Of a stretch of DNA of 64,000 bases, positions 1 to 8,916 are shown in pieces. Each line of letters opens with the position of its first letter. Position 1 is the stretch's first letter. Origin of the DNA: Marivirga salinae (GTDB lineage Bacteria > Bacteroidota > Bacteroidia > Cytophagales > Cyclobacteriaceae); NCBI RefSeq assembly GCF_030503855.1, contig NZ_CP129971.1, positions 1,433,501 through 1,497,500 on the forward strand. Direction: 5' to 3'. The notes beneath the pieces were generated by a model, which made no database searches, was not told where the DNA came from, and worked only from the letters and a program-made list of their open reading frames with translations. Both the position numbers and the translations under genes were made by a program.

Positions 1-544
1 CACCAATCTCACTAAGTAAATTATAAAAGCGATTTCTTTCAGTTGGATCTAATCCTGCTGTTGGTTCATCTACAATGATTAGGTTGGGGTTTCCAGCTAG
101 AGCTTGTGCGATTCCAAATCGTTGGCGCATACCTCCCGAATATGTGCCTAAAGCTTTTTTTCTATGGTTATAAAGATTAACTTTTTCTAAAAGGCTGGCA
201 ACTAATTCTTTTCGTTCACCTCTGTTACCCACGCCTTTCATTTGAGCGATATGATCTAACATTACTTCGGCACTTATTTTTGGGTAAAGTCCAAAATCCT
301 GTGGTAAGTAGCCCAAGCGTTCTCTTATGGCTTGAGGATTTTCCATTACATTAATATCATCCAGCATAATACTGCCGGAATCTGCGTCCTGTAAAGTTGC
401 TATTGTTCGCATTAAGGTAGATTTGCCAGCTCCATTTGGACCCAACAAACCGAACATTCCTTTTGGAATAGTTAGTGAAACGTTATTAAGTGCCTGCACT
501 CCATTGGAGTAAGTCTTGGATAAATTTTGGATTGATAGTTGCAT
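1..544 (-). CDS. ABC transporter ATP-binding protein (partial)
   Basis: This is the N-terminal ~181 residues of an ABC-type ATPase; the gene starts at the ATG at 544-542 and runs off the left edge. Walker A (GPNGAGKST) is at about residues 35-43, followed by a Q-loop region, the signature YSGGMRQR and Walker B with the downstream switch (IIVDEPTAGLDP). The wording of these motifs fits the subfamily that powers export-type transporters or gliding-related GldA-like ATPases, but the permease partner lies outside the window, so the substrate is unknown. Start chosen because MQLSIQNLSKTY is a normal N terminus for the family. Confidence 0.9.
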   Translation of the reverse strand, partial: MQLSIQNLSKTYSNGVQALNNVSLTIPKGMFGLLGPNGAGKSTLMRTIATLQDADSGSIMLDDINVMENPQAIRERLGYLPQDFGLYPKISAEVMLDHIAQMKGVGNRGERKELVASLLEKVNLYNHRKKALGTYSGGMRQRFGIAQALAGNPNLIIVDEPTAGLDPTERNRFYNLLSEIG

Positions 545-729
545 ATTGCTTTATTAGATTAGTTAAAAAACAAAGCAATATAATTATTATTATTTTTAGT
601 ACAGATGTTTTTATATGAGTGGATTTGACTTTATGGTGAAGTCTCCAATATTATTCCAGTGTCAAGAAAGAGAATTATTTATGGTAATAGTGGGGTAATA
701 TTTTAAAATTCTTCAAGAGATTTTTAATC

Positions 730-1329
730 TTAAATTTTAGGAAAATTAATATGGTATTTAACTGCTAATAATCGAGCTGACATTATAAAGGAGGCCGTTA
801 CTATAAAATTAATGTCCCTTTCAAGCTGGAAATAGTTTAGTAATGTATAGAGCATCCCACCTAATAGGCATACGCTGGCATAAATTTCTTTTCTGAAAAT
901 AACGGGTGTTTCATTGACTAAGGTGTCGCGGATTACACCTCCAAAAACTGCAGAAAACATCCCCATAATTGCCGCAATTTCCCATCTTAATCCCATCGAT
1001 AAAGCTTTTTCAACTCCAGCAACGGTAAAGAGTGCTATTCCCATTGAATCAAATAGGCTCAAGGTTTTTCTTAAATTTTGTAGAAACTTATTGAAAAAAC
1101 TGGTGAGCAATACCCCAAATAGAATGGTATAAATAATATTCATATCGCCTACCCATGATAATGGATAGCTGCCCAACATGATATCCCTTAAAGTCCCACC
1201 TCCGATAGCAGTCACAAAGCCTGTGAAACCAGCGCCAAACCAATCTTCTGATTTGTCTTTTACAGCTAATGCACCTGAAATGGCAAAAACTAATGTCCCT
1301 AAAAGCTCAAGTGCATATTGAATTTGCAT
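730..1329 (-). CDS. TRIC-type / UPF0126 membrane protein
   Basis: A 199-residue inner-membrane protein with about seven hydrophobic segments. It contains two internally related halves, each carrying the family's glycine-rich motif: GGGTLRDI at about residues 43-50 and GGVIRDTL at about 130-137. This is the UPF0126 (YadS/YicG) family, structurally related to trimeric intracellular cation channels. Length matches the family (~200 residues). It lies downstream of the ABC gene in a minus-strand series but with a separating gap of ~185 bases, so it is probably transcribed alone. Physiological cargo cannot be read from sequence. Confidence 0.88.
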   Translation of the reverse strand: MQIQYALELLGTLVFAISGALAVKDKSEDWFGAGFTGFVTAIGGGTLRDIMLGSYPLSWVGDMNIIYTILFGVLLTSFFNKFLQNLRKTLSLFDSMGIALFTVAGVEKALSMGLRWEIAAIMGMFSAVFGGVIRDTLVNETPVIFRKEIYASVCLLGGMLYTLLNYFQLERDINFIVTASFIMSARLLAVKYHINFPKI

Positions 1330-1351
1330 AGTTTTTGGAAAGTTTGACTAC

Positions 1352-1804
1352 CTATGGTTTGATTTTTTCAATTTTAGAATGAGTTTCTAAATAGACAGGA
1401 AGTGCAGCAGATCCATACCAATTATAAATATTATAAGCCAATAAGTCTGCTTTTATAGCAGGATCAGTTTGTAAAAGTTCCGCTACTTTACCTTTATCAG
1501 GATCATCAAAAATATAAATCCCTCGGTAATCATTACTATTTTTTCCCAATGGGCCAGCCACAATTAATTCACCTGCTTCAGCTAGTCTTCCAATATTTTC
1601 CATATGTCCTCTGAACAAACTATCAACTCTCGCTTTATCCTCTATGTTTCCTCCGCCAGTTTTAAGTATCACTAAAGTATAAGATTTCATGCCATAATCA
1701 TCAGCACCTAATGAATCAGCTAAATTCTTATCATAATTTGAATTTTGGGAGAGTACCAAAAATGGGGAGACTAAGAAAAGGCAAAGCAAGAGTAGATTTT
1801 TCAT
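1352..1804 (-). CDS. Exported YciI-like domain protein
   Basis: A 150-residue protein with an N-terminal signal peptide (hydrophobic stretch LLLLCLFLVSPFLVLS) followed by a YCII-related ferredoxin-like alpha/beta domain: YTLVILKTG, RGHMENIGRLAEAGELIVAGPL and IYIFD are the recognisable blocks. YciI-like domains are usually cytosolic small enzymes or accessory domains; the signal peptide suggests an exported or periplasmic variant, which is common in Bacteroidota. Its start lies 148 bases from the preceding hydrolase stop and its stop 23 bases from the next minus-strand start. Precise activity is unknown. Confidence 0.75.
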   Translation of the reverse strand: MKNLLLLCLFLVSPFLVLSQNSNYDKNLADSLGADDYGMKSYTLVILKTGGGNIEDKARVDSLFRGHMENIGRLAEAGELIVAGPLGKNSNDYRGIYIFDDPDKGKVAELLQTDPAIKADLLAYNIYNWYGSAALPVYLETHSKIEKIKP

Positions 1805-1951
1805 GTGTAAAGTGTTTTTTTTTCAACGGCCACAACTTGTCCCGTATATATCGGGATGGAATTCGCATCAAATCTATTCATCCCTCAGTTGGTATATTAG
1901 GGACTCTAGATTTATGCTCATTTCATGGTTATTAAATTTAAAATGTGATTT

Positions 1952-2716
1952 TCATCTCAAAAAGTCTTCTATTAAACTTAAAAATTCTTCAGGTTTTTCT
2001 GCATGAATCCAATGTCCTGCTCCTTCTACCATTTCAATTTTAGCATTAGGGAAGAAATTATTGATAGCAATATGATCTTCAGATTTGATATAGTTAGAGT
2101 TTTTACCTCCAATAAATAATGTATCCTTTTCTGTAGTCAATTTTTTCTCCAATCCTTTACCTACTACTTCAATGTTTTTCTCAAGAATAGGTAAATTGAT
2201 TTTCCATTTGAATTCTTTTTTATCATTTCGAGTTAAGTTTTTTAGCAAAAACTGTCTTACACCTTTTTCAGGTACATATTCTGACAATTTTTTATCCGCA
2301 TCACCTCTTGATTCAAGTTCATCTAATTTAAGACTACATAACCCTTCCAAAATAGAATCATGATGAACAGGGTATGCTTTTGGCGCAATATCAACCACTA
2401 CTAATTTATCGTATAAATCAGGATGCTGAACTGCAAAATACATAGCTGTTTTTCCACCCATTGAATGACCAATTATATGAGGATTCTCTATATTATTGGA
2501 GTTAATAAACTCTTCCAAATCTTCCGCCATCACCTCATAATTGTGCACATCATCATGCGGTGAATCACCATGATTTCGCTGATCTACCAAATAAACATGG
2601 AATTTCTCCGATAATTTTCGTCCAATTGTCATCCAATTATCCGAAGAACCAAAAAGCCCATGTAAAATAATCAATGGCTGTCCGCCTTCACCTAATTCTT
2701 TATAATTTAACTTCAT
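1952..2716 (-). CDS. Alpha/beta hydrolase (YbfF-like esterase)
   Basis: A 254-residue cytosolic alpha/beta-hydrolase. It shows the oxyanion motif LHGLFGSSDNW near residue 20, the nucleophile elbow GHSMGGK at about residues 84-90, an acid residue region near FIGGKNS, and the catalytic histidine in EGAGHWIHAEKP near the C terminus. The block VDQRNHGDSPH is typical of the YbfF/abhydrolase-11 esterase group, which hydrolyses short-chain or CoA-type esters. Length is normal. Substrate cannot be assigned; it is not obviously in an operon. Confidence 0.85.
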   Translation of the reverse strand: MKLNYKELGEGGQPLIILHGLFGSSDNWMTIGRKLSEKFHVYLVDQRNHGDSPHDDVHNYEVMAEDLEEFINSNNIENPHIIGHSMGGKTAMYFAVQHPDLYDKLVVVDIAPKAYPVHHDSILEGLCSLKLDELESRGDADKKLSEYVPEKGVRQFLLKNLTRNDKKEFKWKINLPILEKNIEVVGKGLEKKLTTEKDTLFIGGKNSNYIKSEDHIAINNFFPNAKIEMVEGAGHWIHAEKPEEFLSLIEDFLR

Positions 2717-2843
2717 AATTTAAGATTTTTAGAATCTAGATACTAGAACCAAGATTTGAGAACCTAGTATCAATACAATTTCTATAATTTCAAATTTTAT
2801 TATATCATTCAATGCCCAACATCCATCATCCTTCACCCAACTT

Positions 2844-3569
2844 CTAACTTCCTTCTTCTCTGAGTTCTCTTAAATACAATTGAATCGTATTCTCTAACCC
2901 AAAATAAAGCGCATCACAAATTAAAGCATGCCCAATGCTAACTTCATCCAAAAAAGGAATTTGCTCTTTCAAATATTTCAAGTTTTCTAGGCTCAAATCA
3001 TGCCCAGCATTAATTCCTAAGCCTACTTCTTGAGCTTTTTTCGCTGCTAAAACAAAAGGTTCTACTGCTTTTTCTCTATCCTTAGCGTAATTTGCGGCAT
3101 AAGGTTCTGTATAAAGTTCAATTCTATCTGTGCCTATTTTAGCAGCCGATTCAATAAGATTAAGATCTGTACCAATAAAAATAGAAGTTCTTACTCCCAT
3201 ACCTTTTAATTGTGAAATCACATCTTTCAAAAAGTCCTGATGTTTGATGGTATCCCAACCCGCATTGGAAGTTAAAACACCTGGAGGATCAGGAACCAAA
3301 GTAGCCTGAGCGGGTTTATTTTTTTTAACTAATTCTAAAAATCGCTCATCAGGATAACCTTCAATGTTAAATTCAGTAGTCACAATTGGCGCTAAATCGT
3401 AAACATCTTTTGTGGTAATATGTCGTTCATCAGGGCGGGGATGGATAGTAATTCCTTGTGCGCCAAAACGTTCGCAATCCTTGGCAACATTGACTACATT
3501 AGGGTTTTCACCGCCTCTTGCATTACGCAAAGTGGCAATCTTATTGATATTGACGCTTAAGCTTGTCAT
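2844..3569 (-). CDS. pdxJ: Pyridoxine 5'-phosphate synthase
   Basis: PdxJ condenses 1-deoxyxylulose 5-phosphate with 3-amino-2-oxopropyl phosphate to give pyridoxine 5'-phosphate, the last ring-forming step of DXP-dependent vitamin B6 synthesis. The TIM-barrel protein has the expected motifs: [13 protein letters not shown] at the N terminus, [12 protein letters not shown] near residue 45 and [14 protein letters not shown] near residue 185. I place the start at 3569 ([12 protein letters not shown], 241 residues), since the reading frame extends further upstream but the family begins here. It is divergent from yqeY, the two starts being 56 bases apart. Confidence 0.95.
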   Translation of the reverse strand: MTSLSVNINKIATLRNARGGENPNVVNVAKDCERFGAQGITIHPRPDERHITTKDVYDLAPIVTTEFNIEGYPDERFLELVKKNKPAQATLVPDPPGVLTSNAGWDTIKHQDFLKDVISQLKGMGVRTSIFIGTDLNLIESAAKIGTDRIELYTEPYAANYAKDREKAVEPFVLAAKKAQEVGLGINAGHDLSLENLKYLKEQIPFLDEVSIGHALICDALYFGLENTIQLYLRELREEGS

Positions 3570-3625
3570 AATTTTATTTTTATATGATAACTTTGTCGGC
3601 AAGTTAATGATTTTAAAAATTTACT

Positions 3626-4078
3626 ATGAGCTTAAAACAACAAATTGATACGGATATTAAAAATGCAATGAAAGCTAAGAACAAAGAAGAGCTTCAAGCA
3701 TTGCGTTCTATTAAATCAATGATTTTATTGGCTGAATCAGAAAAGGGAGCTGAAGAGAATCTTACTGAAGATGCTGAAATGAAATTATTGATGAAGGCTG
3801 CTAAGCAGAGAAGAGAATCTGCAGATACCTATAAGAGCAATGGCAGAGAAGAATTAGCTAAAGCAGAATTATTTGAATTAGATGTAATCGAAAGATATTT
3901 ACCAAAGCAAATGTCTGAACAGGAATTGAGGTCAAAATTAGAGGATATTATTTCTAAAATAGGTGCTACTGGCCCTCAAGATATGGGTAAAGTGATGGGA
4001 GTTGCCACAAAAGAACTAGCAGGCAAGGCTGATGGAAAGATGATTTCTCAATTAGTAAAGCAAATTCTGGCTTCTTAA
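3626..4078 (+). CDS. GatB/YqeY domain protein
   Basis: A 150-residue YqeY-type protein, homologous to the helical tail domain of the GatB subunit of tRNA amidotransferase. Seen here: N-terminal helix MSLKQQIDTDIKNAMKAK, the middle block RRESADTYKSNGREELA, and the C-terminal MGKVMGVATKELAGKADGK, which is the family hallmark. Length matches free-standing YqeY. It is the first gene of a tight plus-strand trio (cvpA starts at the next base after its stop), and its promoter must lie in the 56-base divergent gap with pdxJ. Its cellular role is not well established. Confidence 0.92.
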   Translation: MSLKQQIDTDIKNAMKAKNKEELQALRSIKSMILLAESEKGAEENLTEDAEMKLLMKAAKQRRESADTYKSNGREELAKAELFELDVIERYLPKQMSEQELRSKLEDIISKIGATGPQDMGKVMGVATKELAGKADGKMISQLVKQILAS

Positions 4079-4612
4079 ATGAAAACCCTTGATATCATTT
4101 TATTGATACCATTGTTTTTTGGAGCTTATTTAGGCTTTAAAAAAGGGTTGTTATTGGAAATAGTTTCATTAGTAGCTCTAATTTTGGCTATAGTTGGTGC
4201 TTTTAAACTGTTGGATTTTGGTATGGAAGTATTGCAGCCCTATTTCGAAAATTGGGAGCAAGCCTTGCCTATCATCTCCTTTATTTTACTGTTTATAGCA
4301 ATTTTGCTAATTGTAAACCTGATAGGGAAGATTGTCAAAAAGATTTTGGATATGACGCTTTTGGGAGGCTTAGATAATTTTGCAGGAGCTGTAATAGGTT
4401 TATTGAAATGGGCATTTGGTGTTAGCTTAGTACTTTGGTTGGGCGAATCAATTGAGATTAGTGTTTCAGCAGATATGGCTGAAGGAACTTATATTTATCC
4501 AATAGTGGCATCTATAGCACCTTTTATGGTAGATTTAATTTCTGCTTATATGCCCTTTATTCAGGATGTTTTTGATCAACTGAAATCTCAATTTTTATTT
4601 GATCAATCATGA
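4079..4612 (+). CDS. cvpA: CvpA family membrane protein
   Basis: A 177-residue integral membrane protein with four hydrophobic segments (about residues 5-22, 28-46, 64-84, 100-125) and the CvpA-type loop LGFKKGLLLEIVSLV at residues 19-33. CvpA-family proteins are inner-membrane proteins linked to colicin V production and envelope stress, with no firm biochemical activity. The ATG directly abuts the yqeY stop, and its own stop overlaps the next start (ATGA), so translation is probably coupled across the three genes. Confidence 0.88.
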   Translation: MKTLDIILLIPLFFGAYLGFKKGLLLEIVSLVALILAIVGAFKLLDFGMEVLQPYFENWEQALPIISFILLFIAILLIVNLIGKIVKKILDMTLLGGLDNFAGAVIGLLKWAFGVSLVLWLGESIEISVSADMAEGTYIYPIVASIAPFMVDLISAYMPFIQDVFDQLKSQFLFDQS

Positions 4613-5199
4613 TTTTATTATTGGATAATTTTGATTCATTTACCTATAATTTGGTTGATTATTTCAATCAGCTGGGTGAGGAGTGCGAAGTTATCCGTAA
4701 TGATGTTTCTCCAGATAAGTTGGATATAAGTAAATATTCTGCCTTGGTTTTATCCCCAGGGCCAGGAAAACCTGAAGAGGCTGGATTTTTAATGGATTTC
4801 ATTAGTGCTTTTGAAAATAAGATGCCGATTCTTGGGATTTGCTTGGGACATCAGGCAATTGCAAAGTACTATGGCGCTAAGGTGGGAAAAGCCATAAAAC
4901 CCATGCATGGAAAAATTTCAACTATTCATCAATTAGCGGATGATGAATTATTTGAAGGCATGAATTATGATTTCCAGGTTGTCAGATATCATTCTTTGGT
5001 GGTTGCCAATCTTGAGAAAACAATGCTTTTGCCTTTAGCTAATACTAAAGAAGGAGAGAATATGATTTTTAAACATCAATTTCTTCAGTTATATGGGATA
5101 CAATACCATCCTGAAGCAGCACTAACTGAATATGGGTTGAAAATTCTATCAAATTGGAATGCCATAGTAAGTCAAAAAAAAGAAGCAATAGTGAATTAA
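4609..5199 (+). CDS. pabA: Glutamine amidotransferase, anthranilate/ADC synthase component II
   Basis: A 196-residue class I glutamine amidotransferase that supplies ammonia from glutamine to an anthranilate synthase or aminodeoxychorismate synthase partner. The triad is clear: nucleophile Cys in GICLGHQAI (about residue 79), and His/Glu in YHPEA near residue 166. LLLDNFDSFTYNLVDYF at the N terminus and SPGPGKPEEAG are classical for TrpG/PabA. No trpE or pabB is nearby, so whether it serves tryptophan, folate or both cannot be decided; the symbol is a best guess. It overlaps cvpA by four bases. Confidence 0.88.
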   Translation: MILLLDNFDSFTYNLVDYFNQLGEECEVIRNDVSPDKLDISKYSALVLSPGPGKPEEAGFLMDFISAFENKMPILGICLGHQAIAKYYGAKVGKAIKPMHGKISTIHQLADDELFEGMNYDFQVVRYHSLVVANLEKTMLLPLANTKEGENMIFKHQFLQLYGIQYHPEAALTEYGLKILSNWNAIVSQKKEAIVN

Positions 5200-5315
5200 T
5201 TGTAGTAGTTTAAAGGAAATTGATATATTTAACCCTATTAAATCTTCTAGCGTTTAATGAAATGTGAGAGTTACATAAAGGAAGATGAGTTATTTTAAGT
5301 GAATTAAATTGAATT

Positions 5316-6083
5316 ATGAAGATACATAAACAAGGAGAATATAGTTATATAGACGAAGGATCGGGTGAACCATTAGTTCTTTTACATGGATTATTTGGAG
5401 CATTGAGCAATTGGGAAGCAGTTGTCAATAAGTTTTCCCAAGAATATCGTGTTTTAATCCCTTTATTACCTATTTATGATATGCCAATTAAACAAGCAGG
5501 GCTTGGTGCATTAACAGATTTTGTTGAAGGATTTGTGGAGCAACAAGGCTTGGAGAAAATGACTTTAATTGGTAATTCATTAGGAGGTCATGTGGCCTTA
5601 ATTTATACTTTAAGACATCCGGAGCAAGTAAGCCGATTAGTGCTTACAGGTAGTTCTGGGCTTTTTGAGAATACAATGGGAGGCTCTTTTCCGAAAAGAG
5701 GAAGTTATGACTACATCCAAGAGCGAGTGGCTTACACTTTTTATGATCCTAAAACAGCTACAAAAGAATTAGTGGATGAGGTTTTTGAAACCACCAAGAG
5801 TATTCCAAAGTGTATGCGAATTGTAGCCATTGCAAAATCGGCTCAAAGGCATAATATGCGAGAAGAAATAAAAAAGATTACAGCACCAACTTTATTAGTT
5901 TGGGGCTTAAATGATACCATTACTCCACCAATGGTGGCACATGAATTCGATAAATTAATACCAAATACGACTTTGAAATTTGTTGATAAATGTTGTCATG
6001 CACCTATGATGGAGCATCCAGAGATTTTTAACAATTATTTGGATGATTGGTTAAAAAATACTGAACTTGTAACAACTGCATGA
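5316..6083 (+). CDS. Alpha/beta hydrolase
   Basis: A 255-residue alpha/beta-hydrolase with the oxyanion loop LLHGLFGALSNW (residues 22-33), nucleophile elbow GNSLGGH (about residues 86-92), acid in WGLNDTITPP and histidine in CCHAPMMEHPE near the C terminus. It belongs to the meta-cleavage-product hydrolase-like branch but sits in a Bacteroidota-conserved context (hydrolase, CBS protein, nadK), so a housekeeping role is more likely than aromatic degradation. Its stop overlaps the start of the CBS gene (ATGA). Substrate unknown. Confidence 0.85.
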   Translation: MKIHKQGEYSYIDEGSGEPLVLLHGLFGALSNWEAVVNKFSQEYRVLIPLLPIYDMPIKQAGLGALTDFVEGFVEQQGLEKMTLIGNSLGGHVALIYTLRHPEQVSRLVLTGSSGLFENTMGGSFPKRGSYDYIQERVAYTFYDPKTATKELVDEVFETTKSIPKCMRIVAIAKSAQRHNMREEIKKITAPTLLVWGLNDTITPPMVAHEFDKLIPNTTLKFVDKCCHAPMMEHPEIFNNYLDDWLKNTELVTTA

Positions 6084-6742
6084 CAATAGATTTAATAAAC
6101 GATATGATTCCACCTCTTAAGGTGACTGATGATGCCGCTAAAGCATTAGTTTGGATGGAGGAGCTCAGGCTTCATGCACTTCCCGTTATTCAAGATAAAA
6201 AATTCAAAGGTTTTTTAACGGAAGAGATGATAATTGATCAAAATAATGTTGATGCCAAGGCTGGTGACTTCATTTTAAAAGGGGAAAATTGTTTTGTTTA
6301 TGATTATCAACACGCTTACGAAGCAGTTAAAAAAGCTACAGATTTTGATTTTGAGTGTGTGGTAGTGCTTAATGCAGAGGATGAATACTTAGGTGTAGTA
6401 GTGCTATCCGATGCCTTATCAATTTTTTCACAGTCTGCATCTATTCAGAGTGAGGGAGGCGTAATTGTATTGTCTTTAAATCAAGTGGATTATTCTTTGA
6501 GCGAAATAAGTCGCTTAATAGAATCAAATGAAGGGCAAATAATGGGTTCAAGCTTAAATATTGATAAAAATGAGCCCACTAAATTTCGGTTGACCTTGAA
6601 AATCAACAAAGTAGATTTAACACATATCATTGCCACCTTAGAGCGCTTTGGGTATAAAGTGGTAGCCAAATATCAAGAAGTAAAATCAGTATCTAACGAA
6701 AAAGAAAGATTGGATATGCTAATGAGATATTTAGATGCCTAA
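6080..6742 (+). CDS. CBS domain protein
   Basis: A 220-residue cytosolic protein with a pair of CBS motifs over residues ~1-120 (LHALPVIQDKKFKGFLTEEMI and VVVLNAEDEYLGVVVLSDAL) followed by an ACT-like or similar C-terminal regulatory region (ISRLIESNEGQIMGSSLNI). CBS pairs bind adenine nucleotides; the C-terminal part resembles small-ligand sensor folds. It overlaps the upstream hydrolase by four bases and nadK by eight, so the three are almost certainly co-translated. An adenylate or NAD(P)-sensing role in regulating its neighbours is plausible but is inference. Confidence 0.82.
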   Translation: MTIDLINDMIPPLKVTDDAAKALVWMEELRLHALPVIQDKKFKGFLTEEMIIDQNNVDAKAGDFILKGENCFVYDYQHAYEAVKKATDFDFECVVVLNAEDEYLGVVVLSDALSIFSQSASIQSEGGVIVLSLNQVDYSLSEISRLIESNEGQIMGSSLNIDKNEPTKFRLTLKINKVDLTHIIATLERFGYKVVAKYQEVKSVSNEKERLDMLMRYLDA

Positions 6743-7622
6743 TTCAGTTAAAATTGCACTTCATGGTAAAGTATTTAACGATGAGGTCAAGCCACATATA
6801 AAAAAAGTAGTAGATTTTCTAAATGAAGCTAATGTAGAGCTGATTGTTTCTCAATTATTTGCCAAAAAATTCACAGAATCTTTTCCTGAGTACGCTAATT
6901 TTGAAGTATTTAAAAAGTTAGGTGCTGAAGATAATGTTGACTACCTCATTAGTTTGGGGGGTGATGGAACTTTGCTTGAAGCGGTGAATTATATAGGAGC
7001 ACTGGAAACTCCAATATTAGGGATTAATACAGGTCGGTTAGGATTTTTAGCTACCACCTCAAAAGATAAAATAGATAAAGCACTTTCAGATTTATTAAAT
7101 AAAAATTATAAAATCGATAGTAGGGCATTAATTTATTTAGAAGCTGATTCAAAAGTTTTTGGGGAAAAGCCCTTTGCTTTGAATGAATTGGCTATTCTAA
7201 AAACTGATTCTTCATCCATGATTACAGTTCATACTTATGTGGATGGTGAATACTTAAATTCTTATTGGGCCGATGGATTAATCGTAGCTACCCCAACAGG
7301 TTCTACAGGTTATTCATTGAGTTGTGGAGGGCCTATAATTTTGCCACATTCCAATAATTTTGTAATCACTCCAGTGAGTGCTCATAACTTGAATGTCAGA
7401 CCATTAATCGTCTCAGATCAAAGTATAATTTCATTCAAAATTGAGGGGCGCAGCAACAAATTCCTTGTATCCCTCGATTCAAAATCCCATTCTGTCGATT
7501 CCTCTATCAAAATGTCTGTTAGAAAAGGGGATTTTAAAGCCAAATTGATTACGTTTGATCAGTTGAACTATTTTGATACACTTAGGCAAAAATTAAATTG
7601 GGGATTAGATTTAAGGAATTGA
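6735..7622 (+). CDS. nadK: NAD kinase
   Basis: NadK phosphorylates NAD+ to NADP+ in the cytosol. The 295-residue protein carries the GGDGTLLEAV phosphate-binding motif (about residues 74-83), ALNELAIL with the NE/D signature, and the glycine-rich PTGSTGYSLSCGGP block near residues 190-203. Length is normal for bacterial NadK. The start overlaps the CBS gene by eight bases. In Bacteroidota nadK typically precedes the DUF6089 / uppS / bamA block, exactly as seen here. Confidence 0.96.
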   Translation: MPNSVKIALHGKVFNDEVKPHIKKVVDFLNEANVELIVSQLFAKKFTESFPEYANFEVFKKLGAEDNVDYLISLGGDGTLLEAVNYIGALETPILGINTGRLGFLATTSKDKIDKALSDLLNKNYKIDSRALIYLEADSKVFGEKPFALNELAILKTDSSSMITVHTYVDGEYLNSYWADGLIVATPTGSTGYSLSCGGPIILPHSNNFVITPVSAHNLNVRPLIVSDQSIISFKIEGRSNKFLVSLDSKSHSVDSSIKMSVRKGDFKAKLITFDQLNYFDTLRQKLNWGLDLRN

Positions 7623-7648
7623 TTACCATATATTTAAATTATTTGTGT

Positions 7649-7656
7649 TATTTTTG
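7649..7656 (+). promoter_or_regulatory. Putative -7 promoter box
   Basis: TATTTTTG matches the Bacteroidota -7 consensus TAnnTTTG exactly. It lies 28 bases before the ATG of the first DUF6089 gene, in the 61-base gap after nadK. No good -33 TTTG partner at the normal spacing was found. It would give the DUF6089-uppS-bamA-skp genes a promoter separate from nadK. Confidence 0.4.
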
Positions 7657-7683
7657 CTCTTTAAGTAAAGAACCGAAGTATAT

Positions 7684-8913
7684 ATGAAAAAACTAATACT
7701 TACCTTTTCTATAATTATGTCGGCAATGATGATATTGCCCGATTATGCTGACGCCCAACTTTTCGGGGGAAAAAATAAAAGAAGAAAAAGCAGTAGAAAA
7801 ATAGGTTCCTTTTCAGGTTCCAAAAGACTTTTCAATCCTGAAATTTCATACTACGCTGTAGGTGGAGGTATAAATGCCTTGAACTATTTTGGCGAAATTG
7901 CTCCAAGACCTACCTCTTTAAGTACTGATATTTCATTTACTCGTCCAGGAATAAATTTGTTTTTGAAACAAAAATTTGGAGAAAGATACAGCTGGAAAGT
8001 GAATTTTATGTGGGGAAGACTGAAAGCTTCTGATATTGAAACTGTGGGAGTTGATAATTTTAATGCAGAAAATGCTAATCGATATTTAAGAAATTTAGAT
8101 TTCAGAAATGATATCTATGAACTTTCATTTCAGGGTCAATTAGATTTGATTAAACATGGGGGAAGATTTTCATCAAGACCACCAGTAAATGTATATGCTT
8201 TTTTTGGTGTAGGAGTTATTTATCATAATCCGAAGGGACAAGTACCCGATTATTTTAGTACGGATGCTTTCATGGCGGATAACCCAATAGATTTTCTTGG
8301 TGGAAATTCTCCAAGATATTATGAATTAGAACAAGCAGGAGAGTGGGTGAGTCTTCGTGATTTAGGGACGGAGGGACAGTTTTTTGATGCTGAAACGAGA
8401 GCACAGTATAATGATCTTTATGAGAAAGATTTACCCCAACCATACAGTAGGATACAAATTGTTTTGCCGGTAGGAATTGGAGCTAGATATAAATTGACTA
8501 ATAATCTGGATATTGCTTTAGATTTTGGCTATCGACATACATTCACAGATTATCTTGATGATGTAAGTGGTGAGTATGTGGATTTATCAGGTTTTGGGGA
8601 TCCATCAGATCCAAATGCGGCATTGGCTATGGCGATGTCAGACAAATCAAATCAATTTGATGGGCAAACCTTTAATGAAAATATTTTACCTGCTATTTAT
8701 AGTCAAAGAATTCACACATATAACACAGTTTTAAATCCTGACTTAACATGGAACCGAGCAGCGGGCTATGGCAAAGCGGCTGGTGTAGGGAATGATGATG
8801 TCAGAAGGAATAATAGAGGAAATCAAAATGATAATGATATTTATATTGTAACAAATATCTCTGTCACATACATTTTAGGCGGTGGACTCGTTAGAGGAGC
8901 AAAGTTTAGATAA
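7684..8913 (+). CDS. DUF6089/PorG-like outer-membrane barrel protein
   Basis: A 409-residue exported protein with a signal peptide (residues ~1-24, cleaved after YADA) and a short basic stretch (KNKRRKSSRK), then an outer-membrane beta-barrel. Alternating aromatic strands are visible: YYAVGGGINALNYFGE, WKVNFMWGRLKASD, VNVYAFFGVGVIYH, LDIALDFGYRHTFTDYLDDV. These match the DUF6089 family, whose member PorG belongs to the type IX secretion machinery of Porphyromonas. It is followed after three bases by a shorter paralogue. Which of the two is the functional PorG cannot be told from sequence; the long loop 170-260 is an addition relative to the paralogue. Confidence 0.8.
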   Translation: MKKLILTFSIIMSAMMILPDYADAQLFGGKNKRRKSSRKIGSFSGSKRLFNPEISYYAVGGGINALNYFGEIAPRPTSLSTDISFTRPGINLFLKQKFGERYSWKVNFMWGRLKASDIETVGVDNFNAENANRYLRNLDFRNDIYELSFQGQLDLIKHGGRFSSRPPVNVYAFFGVGVIYHNPKGQVPDYFSTDAFMADNPIDFLGGNSPRYYELEQAGEWVSLRDLGTEGQFFDAETRAQYNDLYEKDLPQPYSRIQIVLPVGIGARYKLTNNLDIALDFGYRHTFTDYLDDVSGEYVDLSGFGDPSDPNAALAMAMSDKSNQFDGQTFNENILPAIYSQRIHTYNTVLNPDLTWNRAAGYGKAAGVGNDDVRRNNRGNQNDNDIYIVTNISVTYILGGGLVRGAKFR

Positions 8914-8916
8914 ATT

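Noticed and set aside
1840..1856. Hairpin TCCCG/CGGGA as a terminator for the hydrolase gene
   Set aside because: On the minus strand, where it would act, no T tract follows the stem.
2739..2771. Inverted repeat GATACTAG/CTAGTATC as an operator of the hydrolase gene
   Set aside because: It lies in a repetitive AT-rich stretch with several similar near-repeats and has no matching promoter box; too weak to list.
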